From the NCBI GenBank assembly GCA_003255065.1, contig QAOA01001436.1:941960-1005959 (forward strand): a stretch of DNA of 64,000 bases, read 5' to 3'. Below are positions 27,901 to 41,100 of the stretch, piece by piece. Source of the stretch: Cercis canadensis. Lineage: Eukaryota > Streptophyta > Magnoliopsida > Fabales > Fabaceae. A program made the position numbers and the translations under genes. Position 1 is the first letter of the stretch. Each line of letters begins with the position of its first letter. Under the pieces are notes generated by a model that worked only from the letters and a program-made list of their open reading frames with translations, was not told the origin of the DNA and searched no databases.

Positions 27901-28712
27901 TATAGTTTCCAAAATTTCACATAGTGATTTATATATATGTATATATATATATATGAATTCGGACATATAATAAATCAACTATTTTAATTTTGTATTCAAT
28001 TAAAATAAAAAAAAATATAATAGTTTATTAGTATTTAATTGAGTACAACAACCCTAAGGATTTAAAAATTGAAGTAATTAACGTTGATTGAGATAAAGAA
28101 GAATTACTTGTAGCTTTCTCTCTTGTTAGAAGAATTACTTTAGCTTGAAGGAGAGGTATATGTTGATGGTCATCGTACACGTACAAGTTGACAACGTTTG
28201 GACACAATAGTATTACTAGTTGTTGCCTTGATACGAAAAGTCAAAGCTTATATTTCCAATCCAATACTTTTGAGTTTTGATATCCAAATTAGTAATTCCA
28301 AAGGGACAAATCAGTCAATTTAGGCTAAAGCCAAGTGACACCGTTTCGCATTGGTCGCAGACTTTTATGGAACGAGACTATCCTATTGTGTGACTCAACG
28401 GAGAGAAACGGTCCACGTTATGACTTATTTCTCTTTTACACCTTCCACTTGGCTCGTATCTACAATACTACCCTACGCCAATGACATGGTTATGCTTGTA
28501 ATTATAGCGAAAATAGATGGCAAAATTAAACATGAGGTCTAATAAATACACACCTTCATCCATTCCATATCCTACTTGGTCTCAAGCGCGGCACTTGATT
28601 TTCAGGGTTCATTATCTCAAGTATCATCTGATTGACGCTGTCTTCACCTGCTCCTCTTCTAACTAATCCTGATTCTCAGAGCATACAAATTAAGCACAAG
28701 ACAATCTTCACG

Positions 28713-30362
28713 ATGATGCAGATCAGTTCCACGATTCCAGCTCACAACCTTAACTTTTTTCAGATGAGGCGTGCCAGCTTCAGATGCCGAGCCTCTCCTT
28801 TAAACCCTACCGTGAAATCACCACCAGCTTCTTCTTCTTCGTCGTCTACACAGTCTCTGAGAACATCCACCGAGGCCACTCGATTGCACCTTGCCAACCT
28901 CGACAAGCTACTCCAGAGGCAGGAACCAGCTGCAGCTCCAACTCAACTCGACCAACAACAACTCCAACAAGCATACCTTAAAGAACCCAACAATAGTAAT
29001 GATGGTTCCTCGGTAAAGAAAGGAAAGAACATACTAGAAGGGCTTAATTTGGCGAGACTTTGGCCCGAAATGAAAGCGACCGAGGAAATGTCACCCAGAC
29101 ACATGAACCGCCTACAGCGGCTGCTCTCTAAGACGGAGGAATATTCCCCTCGGAACGTCCTAGGTAGTAGGTGGATGGAATATCACGGCAGAAATGATTG
29201 GAAAGGCCTCCTTGATCCGCTTGATCAGAATCTCCGGCGAGAAGTGGTGCGTTACGGCGAGTTTGTGCAAGCCGCCTATCATTCTTTCCATTCCAACCCC
29301 GCCATGTCAGCTGAGGAGCCTCCTCTCCCGCAACACGTGGTGTTACCCGATAGGTCCTATAGAGTGACCAAGAGCTTGTACGCCACGTCATCAGTTGGGT
29401 TGCCGAAATGGGTTGACGATGTCGCACCGGATCTCGGATGGATGACCCAACGGTCAAGCTGGATCGGGTACGTCGCCGTTTGCGATGACAAGAGAGAGAT
29501 CGCGAGGATGGGAAGGAGAGACATCGTAATCTCCCTTCGCGGCACTGCAACTTGTCTTGAGTGGGCCGAGAATATGAGGGCCCATTTGATTGAGATGTCG
29601 GGAAAGGAGGACGGAGCCCAAGAAGGAGAAGCAAAGGGTAAAGTGGAGTGTGGGTTCATGAGCCTGTATAAGACTAGAGGGGCTCACGTGCCGAGCCTAG
29701 CAGAGTCGGTGATCGAGGAAATCAAAAGGCTGATGGAACTGTATAAAGGAGAGACACTAAGCATCACGGTGACAGGGCATAGCCTTGGTGCGGCACTAGC
29801 GTTGCTAGTGGCTGAGGAGATAAGCACTTGCAGTGAACAAGTTCCACCAGTGGCTGTGTTCTCCTTTGGTGGGCCCAGGGTGGGAAACAAAGCCTTTGGG
29901 AACCGCATTACCAGGCAGAAAGTGAAAGTGCTAAGAATAGTGAACTCGCAAGATGTTATCACAAGGATTCCGGGGATGTTTGTGAGTGAAGAGGTTGAAC
30001 AAAAAGTGAGGAGCTCCAAGGTTGGAGGGGTGCTAGACATGCTTGAGAGGAACATGCCATTAGCGTACTCACATGTGGGGTCAGAGCTGCGCGTGGATAC
30101 CAAGATGTCACCGTATCTCAAACCAGATGCTGACATGGCATGCTGCCATGACTTGGAGGCTTATCTGCACTTGGTGGATGGCTTCTTGGCTTCTAACTGT
30201 CCATTTAGAGCAAATGCCAAGAGGAGCTTGGCGAGGTTATTGAAAGATCAAGGTGCTAATGTAAAGAAGTTGTATACTAGCAAGGCAAAAACCTTGTCTG
30301 TCAAACTAGATAGAGATCGGGGATCATTCTCCATGTCTACTGTTTTGCCTAGTCCATCATAA
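28713..30362 (+). CDS. Phospholipase A1, class I, chloroplastic (PLA1-Ibeta2/DAD1-like lipase)
   Basis: A single-exon gene. The first in-frame ATG pair is at 28713; the frame upstream has no ATG, so the product is 549 residues. The N-terminus ([16 protein letters not shown], then Ser-rich SSSSSSTQS) looks like a plastid transit peptide. The region ENMRAHL to GFMSLY matches class I PLA1 enzymes. The lipase box is [10 protein letters not shown] with Ser357. Asp414 in [11 protein letters not shown] is the expected acid, and His454 or a His in [12 protein letters not shown] completes the triad. The family removes sn-1 acyl chains from plastid galactolipids or phosphatidylcholine, in some members feeding jasmonate synthesis. 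The body resembles At4g16820. Codons are more G+C-rich than the flanks, as in many intronless plant genes. Confidence 0.93.
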   Translation: MMQISSTIPAHNLNFFQMRRASFRCRASPLNPTVKSPPASSSSSSTQSLRTSTEATRLHLANLDKLLQRQEPAAAPTQLDQQQLQQAYLKEPNNSNDGSSVKKGKNILEGLNLARLWPEMKATEEMSPRHMNRLQRLLSKTEEYSPRNVLGSRWMEYHGRNDWKGLLDPLDQNLRREVVRYGEFVQAAYHSFHSNPAMSAEEPPLPQHVVLPDRSYRVTKSLYATSSVGLPKWVDDVAPDLGWMTQRSSWIGYVAVCDDKREIARMGRRDIVISLRGTATCLEWAENMRAHLIEMSGKEDGAQEGEAKGKVECGFMSLYKTRGAHVPSLAESVIEEIKRLMELYKGETLSITVTGHSLGAALALLVAEEISTCSEQVPPVAVFSFGGPRVGNKAFGNRITRQKVKVLRIVNSQDVITRIPGMFVSEEVEQKVRSSKVGGVLDMLERNMPLAYSHVGSELRVDTKMSPYLKPDADMACCHDLEAYLHLVDGFLASNCPFRANAKRSLARLLKDQGANVKKLYTSKAKTLSVKLDRDRGSFSMSTVLPSPS

Positions 30363-30430
30363 ATTAAGCAATAAATATCAACTGTGAATACAAGTTAATG
30401 ATCGATCATCTGTGTCTTGTGTCCCATTCT

Positions 30431-30466
<36 letters not shown>

Positions 30467-31755
30467 ATCATGGTCACTTAGAAGTGAGTTAAGAAAAAGG
30501 AAGCTGCATGATCAACAAGTGTGCTGCTATTGGCAATACACATGATTCACATTCCTGCTTCGCTTATGGCTATAATCTCGTAAAATATGCCAAATTTTGA
30601 TATCAAAATTTCATCAAGTTTCTGTTATGAAGCGGAGGCCCATATTACTATACTATAATATATTATATACTGATCTTTTTAAAAAAAACCATCAGTGGGG
30701 AGTGACTACGAATTCAAAATATGAATTTCATAATATTTGATTATTCATATGTTAGTAGATTACTTTCTTCTTTTTTATCTATGCACGTATGTAAGTTAAA
30801 GGTTGAAGGGCGTTTAAGGACGTTGAAATTAATAGAAAACAAAAATTACGACCATTGTGATCTGGGCAGCCACTTCAAAATTCAGACAGTATCGTTTTTG
30901 TCTGTAACCTTGCAGATGAAACTTGTTTGAATTGAATATTAATATTGTAATATGACTTGACAAAAGTTGAATAATAGTGGGTGTTACCCAGGCGAAAAAG
31001 TAGTTACAAGTTATCCATACGTTGTCAAAGTTGCAAACATGTGTGTGTGTATGCAGCCACAACAACTGAATTGCTGCTGAGAAAATGGGAAACCAAAAGC
31101 ACCCACTACTGAGAGTTGATATATGTTGAACGAATGAAGCGAGAATTGAACGTGGAATTTAATTAATGTTGAAACTGACTCAGTCTGTAATCTATGTTGC
31201 TTTTCTAATAAAAATATATGTCTATCTTTGAAGGCCGGATTAATTTCTCATTCCCCTTTCAAAGACGCGTAGTGGGTAGTTTGCATGCATTGGGTGGAAT
31301 TCAATTTACCAGTGTAACTCACTGTTACAATAACAAGAAAGCGTGCGTGCATGTTAATGTTATGACCAAGTGATGAAACAAGTTAATGTCCTCCAAATAA
31401 CTGTTCAGAGTAACAACAAATTTTTTTCAGAATTGACTTCAAATAAAGGATATTTGATCAATTGTTAGAAATTTATAATGTTATCTTACAATTGATTGAA
31501 TTTATTTTTATTATTTTTGTTTTCCAACAGATGTTTCTTTATTTATTTAATTATCTTTTTTTGTGAAATTGAAGGACTATTCCAGGGTTGGTTTTTCTTT
31601 TGTATTGACAAGAAAAAGAATCCAAAAAAAAAGGGCAATATACCCTCGATTAACTATTTTATTTTTCATAAGCAATAGCTGAGGAATTTCACATTATTTT
31701 GTATCAAATCGTTAATAAGTTTCGGTATTGTATTATTTAGAACGCAAATTACCAA
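30363..31755. other. Spacer with (TA)n microsatellite
   Basis: A (TA)n run of about 30 bp sits at 30434-30464, just downstream of the phospholipase gene. The rest is A+T-rich with no supported gene. Confidence 0.6.
30434..30464. repeat. (TA)n microsatellite
   Basis: A TATATA run of about 30 bp downstream of the phospholipase A1 stop codon, probably within its 3' flank. Confidence 0.85.
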
Positions 31756-31827
31756 TCCGTTATAGTCTAGTCGGTTAGGATATTCAGCTCTCACCAGAAA
31801 GACCCGGATTCGATTCCCCACAACGTA
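31756..31827 (+). pseudogene. Decayed tRNA-Glu (CTC) relic
   Basis: TCCGTTATAGTCTAGTCGGT, a D-arm GGTTAGGATA, an anticodon loop CTCTCAC (anticodon CTC) and GATTCGATTC as the T loop line up with plant nuclear tRNA-Glu over 72 nt. The acceptor 3' strand reads CAACGTA instead of a sequence pairing with TCCGTTA. The anticodon stem has an A-A mismatch, and the T stem has lost most pairs. This is a pseudogene or a tRNA-derived short element rather than a working tRNA. Confidence 0.7.
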
Positions 31828-32001
31828 AGCCTTTTTCATATTCATTATTCAGCCTAGTTTTTGTTTTTGTTTTTTTTTTTTTTCTCCTCTCAGTTCGCGC
31901 TTGTTGAATTTGACTCCTCTACCAGAGCCAGAGAGCCAAAGAGAAACCGAAACCTTTTCCAATCTTGGAAGACCAATCGAAGATAATCTCATGTAAGACA
32001 T

Positions 32002-34056
32002 ATGTATAATTTACGATTCCTAAGGGATCAAAACTGTTTGGGATGGCGCCGCATTTTCTTCCAGAGCAAACACCAATTCTTCGCTTTTGCCATCAGAACC
32101 CGAAGTTCAGATGGCAGCACAAATGGGAAATTTATTCCCCATTCTCCTCAAGAATCTCACCGGGATAGTCCCACCAAAATGGTTCAAAGAAACACCACGT
32201 CTAAAACCACAATCTCTGGTCCCGTTTCCGTTGAATCTTCACATTTGGGTCAGCGTGAACTTAGTAATGTCATTGCATCCAACAAGATTATTACCAGCTA
32301 TATTCGATCTGGTAACATGGATTCTGCGCTTCGAGTGTTTGAAAATATGAAAGTCAAGAATACAGTTACATGGAATTCTATCTTGGCTGGGTATGTGAAG
32401 GACCCCGGAAATATGAAAGATGCTCATCAGCTGTTTGCTAGAATTCCTGAACCAGATATATTTTCCTATAACACCATGTTGGCCTGTTATTGCCACAATC
32501 TTGACATTGATGACGCCCGTGCTTTCTTTAACAACATGCCTGTTAAGGATACAGCATCATGGAATACGATAATATCTGGTTATGCTCAGATTGGAAAGAT
32601 GGGTGAGGCACGGGAGTTATTTTCAGTAATGCCAGAGAAAAATACTGTCTCGTGGAGTGCAATGGTGTCAGGATATGTGGCATGTGGGGATTTAGATTCT
32701 GCAGTGGAGATTTTTTATGCAGCACCTGTAAAGAGTGTGAATGCTTGTACTGCTATGATAACTGGGTATATGAAGTTTCGGAGGGTTCGATTAGCAGAAA
32801 GGTTGTTTAAAGATACGACTTCAAAGAACTTGGTGACATGGAATGCTATGATTGCAGGTTACATTGAAAATGATCGAACAGAGGAGGGGATGAAGCTTTT
32901 TAGGACAATGTTGGAGACTGGGGTTAAACCTAATGCATCAAGTTTGTGTAGTGTTTTATTGGGTTGTAGTAATTTATCAGCATTGCAGTTGGGTAAACAG
33001 GTTCATCAATTAGTATGTAAATCTCCACTGAATGGTGACACTACAACAGGAAATTCATTAATCAGCATGTATTCCAAGTGTGGGGATCTAAATGATGCCT
33101 TGAAATTGTTTGTTCGTATTCCTCAAAAGAATATTGTTACTTGGAATGCAATTATTTCTGGTAATGCTCAACATGGTGCTGGTGAAAAAGCTCTTCATTT
33201 GTTTGATGAGATGAAAAATGAAGGCTTGAAGCCAAATTGGATTACTTTTGTTGCTATATTGTTGGCTTGTAACCATGCAGGATTAGTAGATCTTGGAGTC
33301 GGATACTTTGACTCAATGGTAAAGGATTTTGGACTTGAAGCTAAGCCAGATCACTATGCAAGCCTGGTTGACCTTCTGGGTCGGGCTGGTAGGTTATATG
33401 AAGCTGTAAACTTGATAAAGAATATGCCTATTAAACCACATCCTGCCATCTTTGGAACACTTTTGGGTGCTTGTAGAATTTATAAAAACTTAGAGCTAGC
33501 TGAGTTTGCAGCCAAGAATCTGCTTGCGCTTGATCCAACTAGCGCAGCTGGTTATGTTCAATTGGCTAATGTTTATGCAGCACAAAATAAATGGAACCAT
33601 GTTGCTAGGATCCGAGAATCAATGAAAGAAAATAACATAGTGAAGACACCTGGATACAGTTGGATTGAAGTGGATAATGTGGTACACGAATTCAGATCAA
33701 GCGACAGATTGCATCCTGAATTGGCTTCTATACATGGTAAACTAAAAGAATTGGAAAAGAAAATGAAGTTGGCTGGCTATGTGCCAGATCTTGAATTTGC
33801 ATTGCATGATGTGCTAGAGGAGCAGAAAGAACAGCTTCTTTTATGGCATAGTGAGAAACTGGCAATTGGATTTGGACTCCTAAAGGTATCATTAGAGGCT
33901 CCAATCCGGGTATTCAAAAACTTGAGAGTTTGTGGAGATTGTCACTCTGCAACCAAGTACATATCAGCTATAGAAAAAAGAGAAATCATCGTTAGGGATA
34001 AAAGGAGGTTTCATCATTTCAAGAATGGGTTATGCTCCTGCGGTGATTACTGGTAA
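32002..34056 (+). CDS. Pentatricopeptide repeat protein, PLS class with DYW domain, probably mitochondrial
   Basis: A single-exon gene of 684 residues. An N-terminal leader rich in Arg, Phe and Ser ([18 protein letters not shown]) suggests mitochondrial import. About a dozen PPR/PLS motifs follow ([56 protein letters not shown]), then E and E+ segments ([14 protein letters not shown]). The DYW domain has the deaminase-like HSE at residues 616-618 and Cys644/Cys647 in VCGDCH, and it ends exactly in DYW. DYW proteins bind organelle RNA and carry out C-to-U editing. The target site cannot be read by eye, though the residue 5/last pairs of each repeat would predict it. It closely resembles the At4g16835 type. 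All active-site residues I can see are intact. Confidence 0.95.
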   Translation: MYNLRFLRDQNCLGWRRIFFQSKHQFFAFAIRTRSSDGSTNGKFIPHSPQESHRDSPTKMVQRNTTSKTTISGPVSVESSHLGQRELSNVIASNKIITSYIRSGNMDSALRVFENMKVKNTVTWNSILAGYVKDPGNMKDAHQLFARIPEPDIFSYNTMLACYCHNLDIDDARAFFNNMPVKDTASWNTIISGYAQIGKMGEARELFSVMPEKNTVSWSAMVSGYVACGDLDSAVEIFYAAPVKSVNACTAMITGYMKFRRVRLAERLFKDTTSKNLVTWNAMIAGYIENDRTEEGMKLFRTMLETGVKPNASSLCSVLLGCSNLSALQLGKQVHQLVCKSPLNGDTTTGNSLISMYSKCGDLNDALKLFVRIPQKNIVTWNAIISGNAQHGAGEKALHLFDEMKNEGLKPNWITFVAILLACNHAGLVDLGVGYFDSMVKDFGLEAKPDHYASLVDLLGRAGRLYEAVNLIKNMPIKPHPAIFGTLLGACRIYKNLELAEFAAKNLLALDPTSAAGYVQLANVYAAQNKWNHVARIRESMKENNIVKTPGYSWIEVDNVVHEFRSSDRLHPELASIHGKLKELEKKMKLAGYVPDLEFALHDVLEEQKEQLLLWHSEKLAIGFGLLKVSLEAPIRVFKNLRVCGDCHSATKYISAIEKREIIVRDKRRFHHFKNGLCSCGDYW

Positions 34057-35388
34057 GCTTGCAAGTTTGTAGTCTACTAAACAGTTTTAAATTCGAAGGC
34101 ATATATTTATTGCTAGAGCAATGCCAGTACGCCATCACCTGGGGTTGATCAGAAGTCAGTTATAATATAGAGAGATGATAGGCACTCAGAAAAATAAGCT
34201 CAACTGCTCTAGGATCACCTTGAATTTTCAGTTGAGTTAGTTAGCCATGATGCTGAAAATTAACTTTTACGGTCTATCCCAAGTTTGTGATTGGGAATAT
34301 CATGAAGTCACCATGGAGAGTCTAAAATTTCAGAATATTTCGGCTAGATATAAGACACCGTAGTTTGGAATCGTTGTTTAGAGTAGATACCCAGCTATGC
34401 TTTGATTCGGCCGGGATGTCCTTTTATTTTCTTTGTCCACGCTAGGGTCCTTTTGTTTTATTAGATTATTATTATTGGGGATTTTACCATGTCATGAAGG
34501 TATCTGATATCTCTTTGATGTGGCAATACCATAGCCATTAATGTAAAAATATTTAATTTTAGCCATTTATTTTTAATGGTCAAAACTATCACGTCAAATA
34601 GTATAACATACCTCTGTATGGGAAACCTCCATTATTATTATAAAGATATTAAGATGTAATGGAACTAATGGAAGGCTGGCGTGCCCCATCGTTTTTTTTC
34701 AGCCTAGGTTTTTTTGGGGTTATCTTTGGGCTTCAGCCCATCGCTTCTTCCAAAACCATTCACTCTGGGCCCACCATCAACTTGAAGAACGCATGGCACG
34801 AGTACCTCAAGATGTTCTGTTTTTTTAATTAAAATTTGTGTTATAAAAAAGAAAACGACATAAAGTTAAAGATGAAATGCAGTTTACTTGTATTTTTCAA
34901 ACTTTACTATTACTAAGCATTAAAAAGCAAAGACAAGAGAGGAATTTAGCTATCTTCATAATCTAGATTCTTAAAAAGGGAAGAAAAAAACTATAGTTTA
35001 GAGAAGATAAAGATCAATGCTATGATAACCTTAAGTCAACATTTTTATCCCATATCTCTAATTGTCTATGTATATTACTTGATGCTATTGTAAAATGAAC
35101 AAAGTTATTTCACTATGGATACAAGTGAACGAACGATTAGGACAGAATGTCTGGGGCAAAGAACATGGGAGGAAGAACAAGGCAAATACTGCTATTCACC
35201 AATATTCCTAATTTTGTACAGATTTTTTTAAAATCAAATACATTAGAAAGAATGGAAAATTTAACGAAGTGCTGAACGACAAGAACAAATAATGACGAAC
35301 AATCTTTATATGAAAGCATTATGTGAAAAAACTAGTTTTACATGCCAGGGAGACACATTTAAACGTCCAGACCACAAATACTTCATCT
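34057..35388. other. Spacer between convergent PPR and RABD2 genes
   Basis: This interval holds the facing 3' ends of two convergent genes. It is A+T-rich with no supported gene, RNA or element. Confidence 0.6.
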
Positions 35389-38177
35389 CTAAGATGAGCA
35401 GCAACCAGCCTTCTGGTTCACTGGCTGTCCTCGAATCTGAACTGTTGGAGGCCTGGCATTGTTCATTGGTTGGCTTGCCATTCTGTTGAAAGGAACCAAC
35501 GACAATCAGGAAGGCAAATATAAAATAGCCAAAAAAACAATTAAGAAAACTTTGACAGACACCAACCCAAACAAAAGATGATCAATCATTGCCTAACAGA
35601 AAGATTAGATGATCAAAACCACAAAATACAGCACCTGTTCTTGATCTCAGCAGCCATGGCCATGAAAGCCTGTTCCACATTGGTGGCATTTTTAGCACTA
35701 GTTTCCATGAAGGGAATCCCAATTTCATCTGCAAATGCCTGAAAGGATAAACAGCAAGCTCAATCATCAGACCTTTACACTAAAGACAGAGGATAAAACA
35801 GATGAGTTTGGAACATACAAATTAAGAATTACCTTTGCTGTCTCGTAGGACACAACTTTATTTGCTGTGAGATCACACTTGTTTCCAACTAGAAGCTTGT
35901 TAACATTTTCACTTGCATAACGGTCAATTTCATTCAGCCACTGCTTAACATTATTGAAGCTCTCTTGGTCTGTAACATCATAAACAACCTGCCAAAATGC
36001 AGGATTACACCACCGTACCCCAAAATCCAGAAAGGAGATAGCTGAGGAAAATACTTACGATAATGCCATGAGCCCCTCGATAGTAGCTGCTAGTGATTGT
36101 ACGAAAACGTTCCTGACCAGCAGTGTCCCACTAGATACCATTAAAAAAAAAGGGGGGGAAATCAGTGAATAGTTCATAAAATATAGTACATCAACAACCC
36201 CAGATGCTTTTGAGAAGGAGGGCTTGGTAAAAAGTATATTGTTAGCATGAACAAAGGCCACATGATTGGTGACCACTAACCAGATACATCCTATAATGGG
36301 CTTTTTGGATATATATGAGAAACACAACAATGATTAGATGCTAACAGGAAGATCAGACATACAGTCTTGAAACCATTCCCATCAGAACCAAAAATGACCA
36401 TGAAACAAAGCTTGACAATTGAAATAACATGAACATTGTCATGACTTACAATTTGAAGTTTAATAGTCTTCCCATCCTGTTCCACAGTGCGAATTTTCTA
36501 AAAAAAGAGCATGGTGAATAATTAGTCACACACTTGTTAAGATAACCAGGAATCCAAGCTTAAGTGGTGGGCAAGAATGCTTACAAAGTCAACTCCAATC
36601 GTACTGATATAGCTGTCAAGATATGAATCATCCTGATTTACAACAAAACAAGAATATTAGTAAGCATATATTTTATCTTCAAAAGTTTAGCAGCAATGTG
36701 TATATTTTGGCATGTTTAAGTCATAAATACCAAGATGATAAAGTCGAGATAAAATCTATAATTTTCGGTTCAATGCCAAACTGATTACAAAAATTTTGCT
36801 CTCAGTTGCTACATCCACCAACATATTATAACTTACTGCATATTTCAGCACTTATAAGTAAACCTACGGTTCTGAGCAAACAATGTCTTGTTACCAGTCA
36901 CATCATTAAGTTAATCTTCTGTTCTCTGTTTCTTTAGTAAATTTAGTCCCTAATAATATTTAGAGAGTGGTGAGACAATCCAACTTCTGGAATCTCTCTC
37001 TCTCACACACACACACAGACAAAGAAGAAGATGGTGATGTTGATGGCCATGTAACACATATTATCTCCAGAAGGAAGAAGGACAAGACAGAGGCTTAAAA
37101 CTTACAGCAAACCTCAGAAGGAGACATGATTTGCCTACACCAGAATCTCCAATCAGCAAAAGCTTAAACAAATAGTCGCTGCATAAGAAGAAAAGAAAAA
37201 GGTGATTCTCCAGTCAGAGAAAGAAAAGTACAAAGGAACCTTCAATCCCTTCGCTACCAAAATTAGTAACACCCAACAACACAACACAAGCACTAAAGTA
37301 TCACTGAACACAACCTATGACTGTTTAAAAGTTAGCAAGTCGGTCAGACGGACACCAGATGTATACGGCATCATTCACACTAGTAGATAACAGGTGAAAT
37401 ATATACATTGCAGAAAAATTCACTGATCAATGATGGTCCCCTAGTCTCTTCTGTTACAAAGCATGTTGAAAAATGCGCCTCAAAGTTTAATTAGCCTACC
37501 TCTGGGAAAACCATTTATTGCTCAATAATATACCACCAAATGATAGGCAGCCATATGCATGTTGAGTAATTTTGAGAGATAAATAGAGCTTCAAGAAATT
37601 CTTTCCTATCAATTAGTGCAGATCGGGAGATGATGCAAATGGATCAGACTACAATGGTTTGCAGTTACAATATGATATTACCAATCATTGCATAAAATTT
37701 TCTTACGATAGCCAATTATGTTTGCATTTTTACAATATCAATTTAATGAAATTTACACTTTACAACCTTGCTACACCTTTCAGAACTCATGTTTTGGTGG
37801 ACAAGTTAACATCTATGATCCGAGAAACAAATATTCTAAGACAGCTCAGAACATGTGCAAACGGATCTATCTCCTAAACAAATAGATCTAAAATCAACAA
37901 GGAAGTTTCAGAAACAAGATCCACTACACCGTCCGAAACAAATTTGATAAGCCACACATCAAAGAAGACGTATTAATAACAAAATTGAATCAGCAATTCA
38001 TAAAATAAAATTTACCGCTCCCATACCGTAAATCGTTATAGATCTAAAAAAGCTCAATTAAAAAAATGAATCGAATGAATATAAACGAGGACTAAACGAA
38101 ACTCTCAGAACAGCGGAGTCAAAATTTAATCAAAAATTACGAGTGAGGGAAATTTGCACTTACTATTCAGGATTCAT
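35389..38177 (-). CDS. RABD2: Rab1-class small GTPase, RABD2
   Basis: Eight exons (38164-38177, 37106-37178, 36585-36632, 36450-36497, 36059-36130, 35833-35988, 35635-35738, 35389-35482) give 202 residues. [20 protein letters not shown] starts the protein, and the P-loop is GDSGVGKS. Switch I reads [10 protein letters not shown], switch II is [19 protein letters not shown], the guanine motifs are NKCDL and ETSAK, and the tail [16 protein letters not shown] carries the double Cys for geranylgeranylation. [10 protein letters not shown] and [14 protein letters not shown] place it with RABD2B/C rather than ARA5. RABD2 proteins control ER-to-Golgi vesicle traffic. The first exon encodes only about five residues and is followed by a 985-bp intron. 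All nucleotide-binding residues are conserved. Confidence 0.97.
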
Positions 38178-41100
38178 GATCGTGTGAGGTTGAAAACGAA
38201 TTGAATCGCAAGAATTTCGATGAAATGGTGAGAATTAACAGTTTCCCGGCGAGAAAGCTGAGAGGAATCTGGGATCGTCGCCGGAGATGGAAAGAGTATT
38301 ATGAAAAAAGAGTATTACCGAAAGATAGAAGGAAAAATCGAGGAAATGCGTGAGGGAGTAGCGTTTTAAAATGACCCGTAGATGTCGGAACTTTACGAAT
38401 CGAGGGTGCGAGTGGGGTGACGTATCAATAGGGCCTACAGCTTGACACGTGTCATCCATCAGGCTTCTATTTTACCGAGTTGGATACTTCTCACACTTGA
38501 TAGCCATGTGTACAATCTTGCAGTCAAATTGGGATCAAGTTATTTCTGCATTACGTTTCTTTTTATACCAAAATTGATTTGACTTGCGAAACACCAAGCC
38601 ACATATGTTTATTTCATTACATTTTCTTAAACTTTTGGGGTTTAATATGCTTTGTGAGGATTAAATTTATTTATTTTGTTATAAAAGAATATAAATCTAT
38701 TAGAGAAATGGGAGAAAGAGCATATTGTGAGAGTTTAACTTTTGATGTCAATCTTTTAATTCTTATAATCTTAAGAGATACCACTAAACTCATATATATA
38801 TATATATATAATATGTCACTTATTTATTTATTTGTGTAAACAAATTTGACATGCATAAAAGAAATACAATAAATCTAGTAAGTTCATATCCTTCTGTCAA
38901 CTTCAATTAATTAATGTAAATGCTAAAGTTATGGTTTAATGATAAGTTCATAAAATATAAGAATCTGAAATAACAAATCAATAAATGTTATACGATACAT
39001 TTAGAAATACATCATCGCATTATGAGATTTGTCCAATTCACATAAAAGACTCGATTCATAAACATTAAATAATAAACGAAGTTAATCTATTGTTTATGTT
39101 AACATATATTATGAGTCCAATGTGGGCTTATTATTTAGCCTTTGGTGGTGATAGTGCCATCTATATTGACTATTGCATTGGTGTCCATTATGAGCCTATC
39201 CTTATCGGATTTTGATGTTTGTAAGTTTTGGCATGACCAAATACATGTAGTTACCTACTTATGCATATTGATATCTATTGGAATTATAGTCTTTGAATTG
39301 CTACTGTACAAATGTACAGCCACATTACAAATGCTTTAAACATCATGGCTTATTGCCTATTTTTAATAAACTATGTGCAAAGGCTACCTGCCTACTTGTT
39401 TCAAAACAAGAAATCTAGCACATCATGTTTAATGTTGCATAGACATATTTATGCTCATTCTCTGCTCCTACAGTAAATTTTTATTCTGTAATCTGTTGCT
39501 GCCTTCTAAACTTCATTATGCATTGAACAACATCATTAACAACTATAAACTATAAGCACAAGCTTGCCTTAGCCTTGCAATATAGCATATTGGTATAGCC
39601 TGAGATGTGCATAGAGACACACAAATTTTTATTTCCAAATGCAGGAGGGACTGAACTGGTTTTTGTAACTAGTAGTTGCACAATCTCCTTGCAATGAATT
39701 TTGTGACAATGGAAACCCTTCGCATAACCCTCATCACACTTATGCAATATCTATGCTTCTATCATGCACAAAAACTACTCCTTATCTCCATTTACCACAT
39801 CAAAATGAAGGTACTTGGCCTTCTTTTCCTTCACAAGTGCTAGGGTCTGATGTCAATAATTTTTATCTGAAAATGCCTAAGGTGTTGCTTATATCTGCAT
39901 GGTCTAGAAAATTTCCTAAATTTCTGAAATGCATATGCAATGAGCTCTATAAAGATAGCAACTCATTTTATCATATTGAGCAATACACATGCATATGGCA
40001 ACAACTTTCTTGCAAGCCAAAGTCGAGGTCGGACCATCATCAACAGCTATATACTTATAAAGGTAATACAAAGATGGCATAATAACTTCCTGATCTTGCA
40101 TACATATATGCTTGTGAAATCTGTTATACTTGTGCCATTTCAACCACTATCTTATTGACATGCTTTATACTCTAAAGTGGTTTAAATCCAAGAAATGCAC
40201 TTCCTTTCATTTTAATATTGTCACCTCTCTAAAAGAGGTCATAGGGAAAGCTTTTAGCTCTCTTACCATCCATCATTGCTCTTGAATATGCATGTACCTG
40301 CTTGCACTCCGTGCTATTTTCAGTATTCTCTTTCCTAGTTACCTAGCACGTGCTAATAAACTCACAAGGTTGGAATAGAAGTGCACAGCTCAGAACATAA
40401 AAATCTAATTTATAGCAGTAGAATCTCTTGTCTAAATTGCTTATTTATTTTGGTGGAGCATAAGGGGCTTACCCACCTATTTATCCTAGCTCACATTGAT
40501 GTGCAATTTAGAGTTTATACTCTAAATATCATGACTGCGTGAGACACATGTTCGCCTCCATACTTAATGTTTATATGACTGTCATATGTATTTATATGTA
40601 TAATAGCAAATGTTACACAGGATAACAGGAAAATTAGTAACAATAGCTGCAAATCTCTTTGCGGAGCATGAAAAATAGTAAAGTGGCTATGCACACTAAT
40701 TTAAATGCTCTGTTTTGAATTTTTGTCCAATAGCCACGTCAGCTAGCAAATTTTTATGATATATCATGTGCTTACACAATTTACTCTCTTTGAATTTCTG
40801 AGAAAAATGTGGAAGAACAATCCACTCGGCCTCCAATCTCCAAGATCATAAATGTGGAAAAGCAATCCACCTGATCTCTGATCTCCAAGGTCATCAGGGT
40901 GAAACAATCCTACTCAAAGAGGTGAAACAATTCACCCGACCTCCGCTCTCCAAGGTCATCGACAGATTTGTTAAAAGAATTAGTTGTGTGTGATTTGATT
41001 AGATATTGAATCAGTTGTGTGTAATTTGATTAGATATTGCAAAAGGCTATAAGTTATCTCATTTATTTGACTTCCAGCAATAATTAGAATAATCATGTAC

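Larger units (their letters stand above)
21649..28712. other. 7-kb gene-free spacer between divergent VRN2 and phospholipase A1
   Basis: The sequence is A+T-rich with (TA)n at about 22676-22695 and 27279-27296, (TG)n near 26650, and an A homopolymer broken by an N (24910). A GA-rich tract at 21946-21967 lies in the VRN2 leader. Scattered frames of 60-100 codons show no domain or codon bias. Both genes are read outward from here, so promoters lie at each end. I cannot define regulatory sites with confidence. Confidence 0.6.

Noticed and set aside
28632-28712. Upstream extension of the phospholipase A1 frame
   Set aside because: Position 28632 is TTG, not ATG; the first ATG pair is at 28713 and opens a normal transit peptide.
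29128-29687. Minus-strand open frames over the phospholipase A1 exon
   Set aside because: Antisense shadows of a G+C-richer coding exon.
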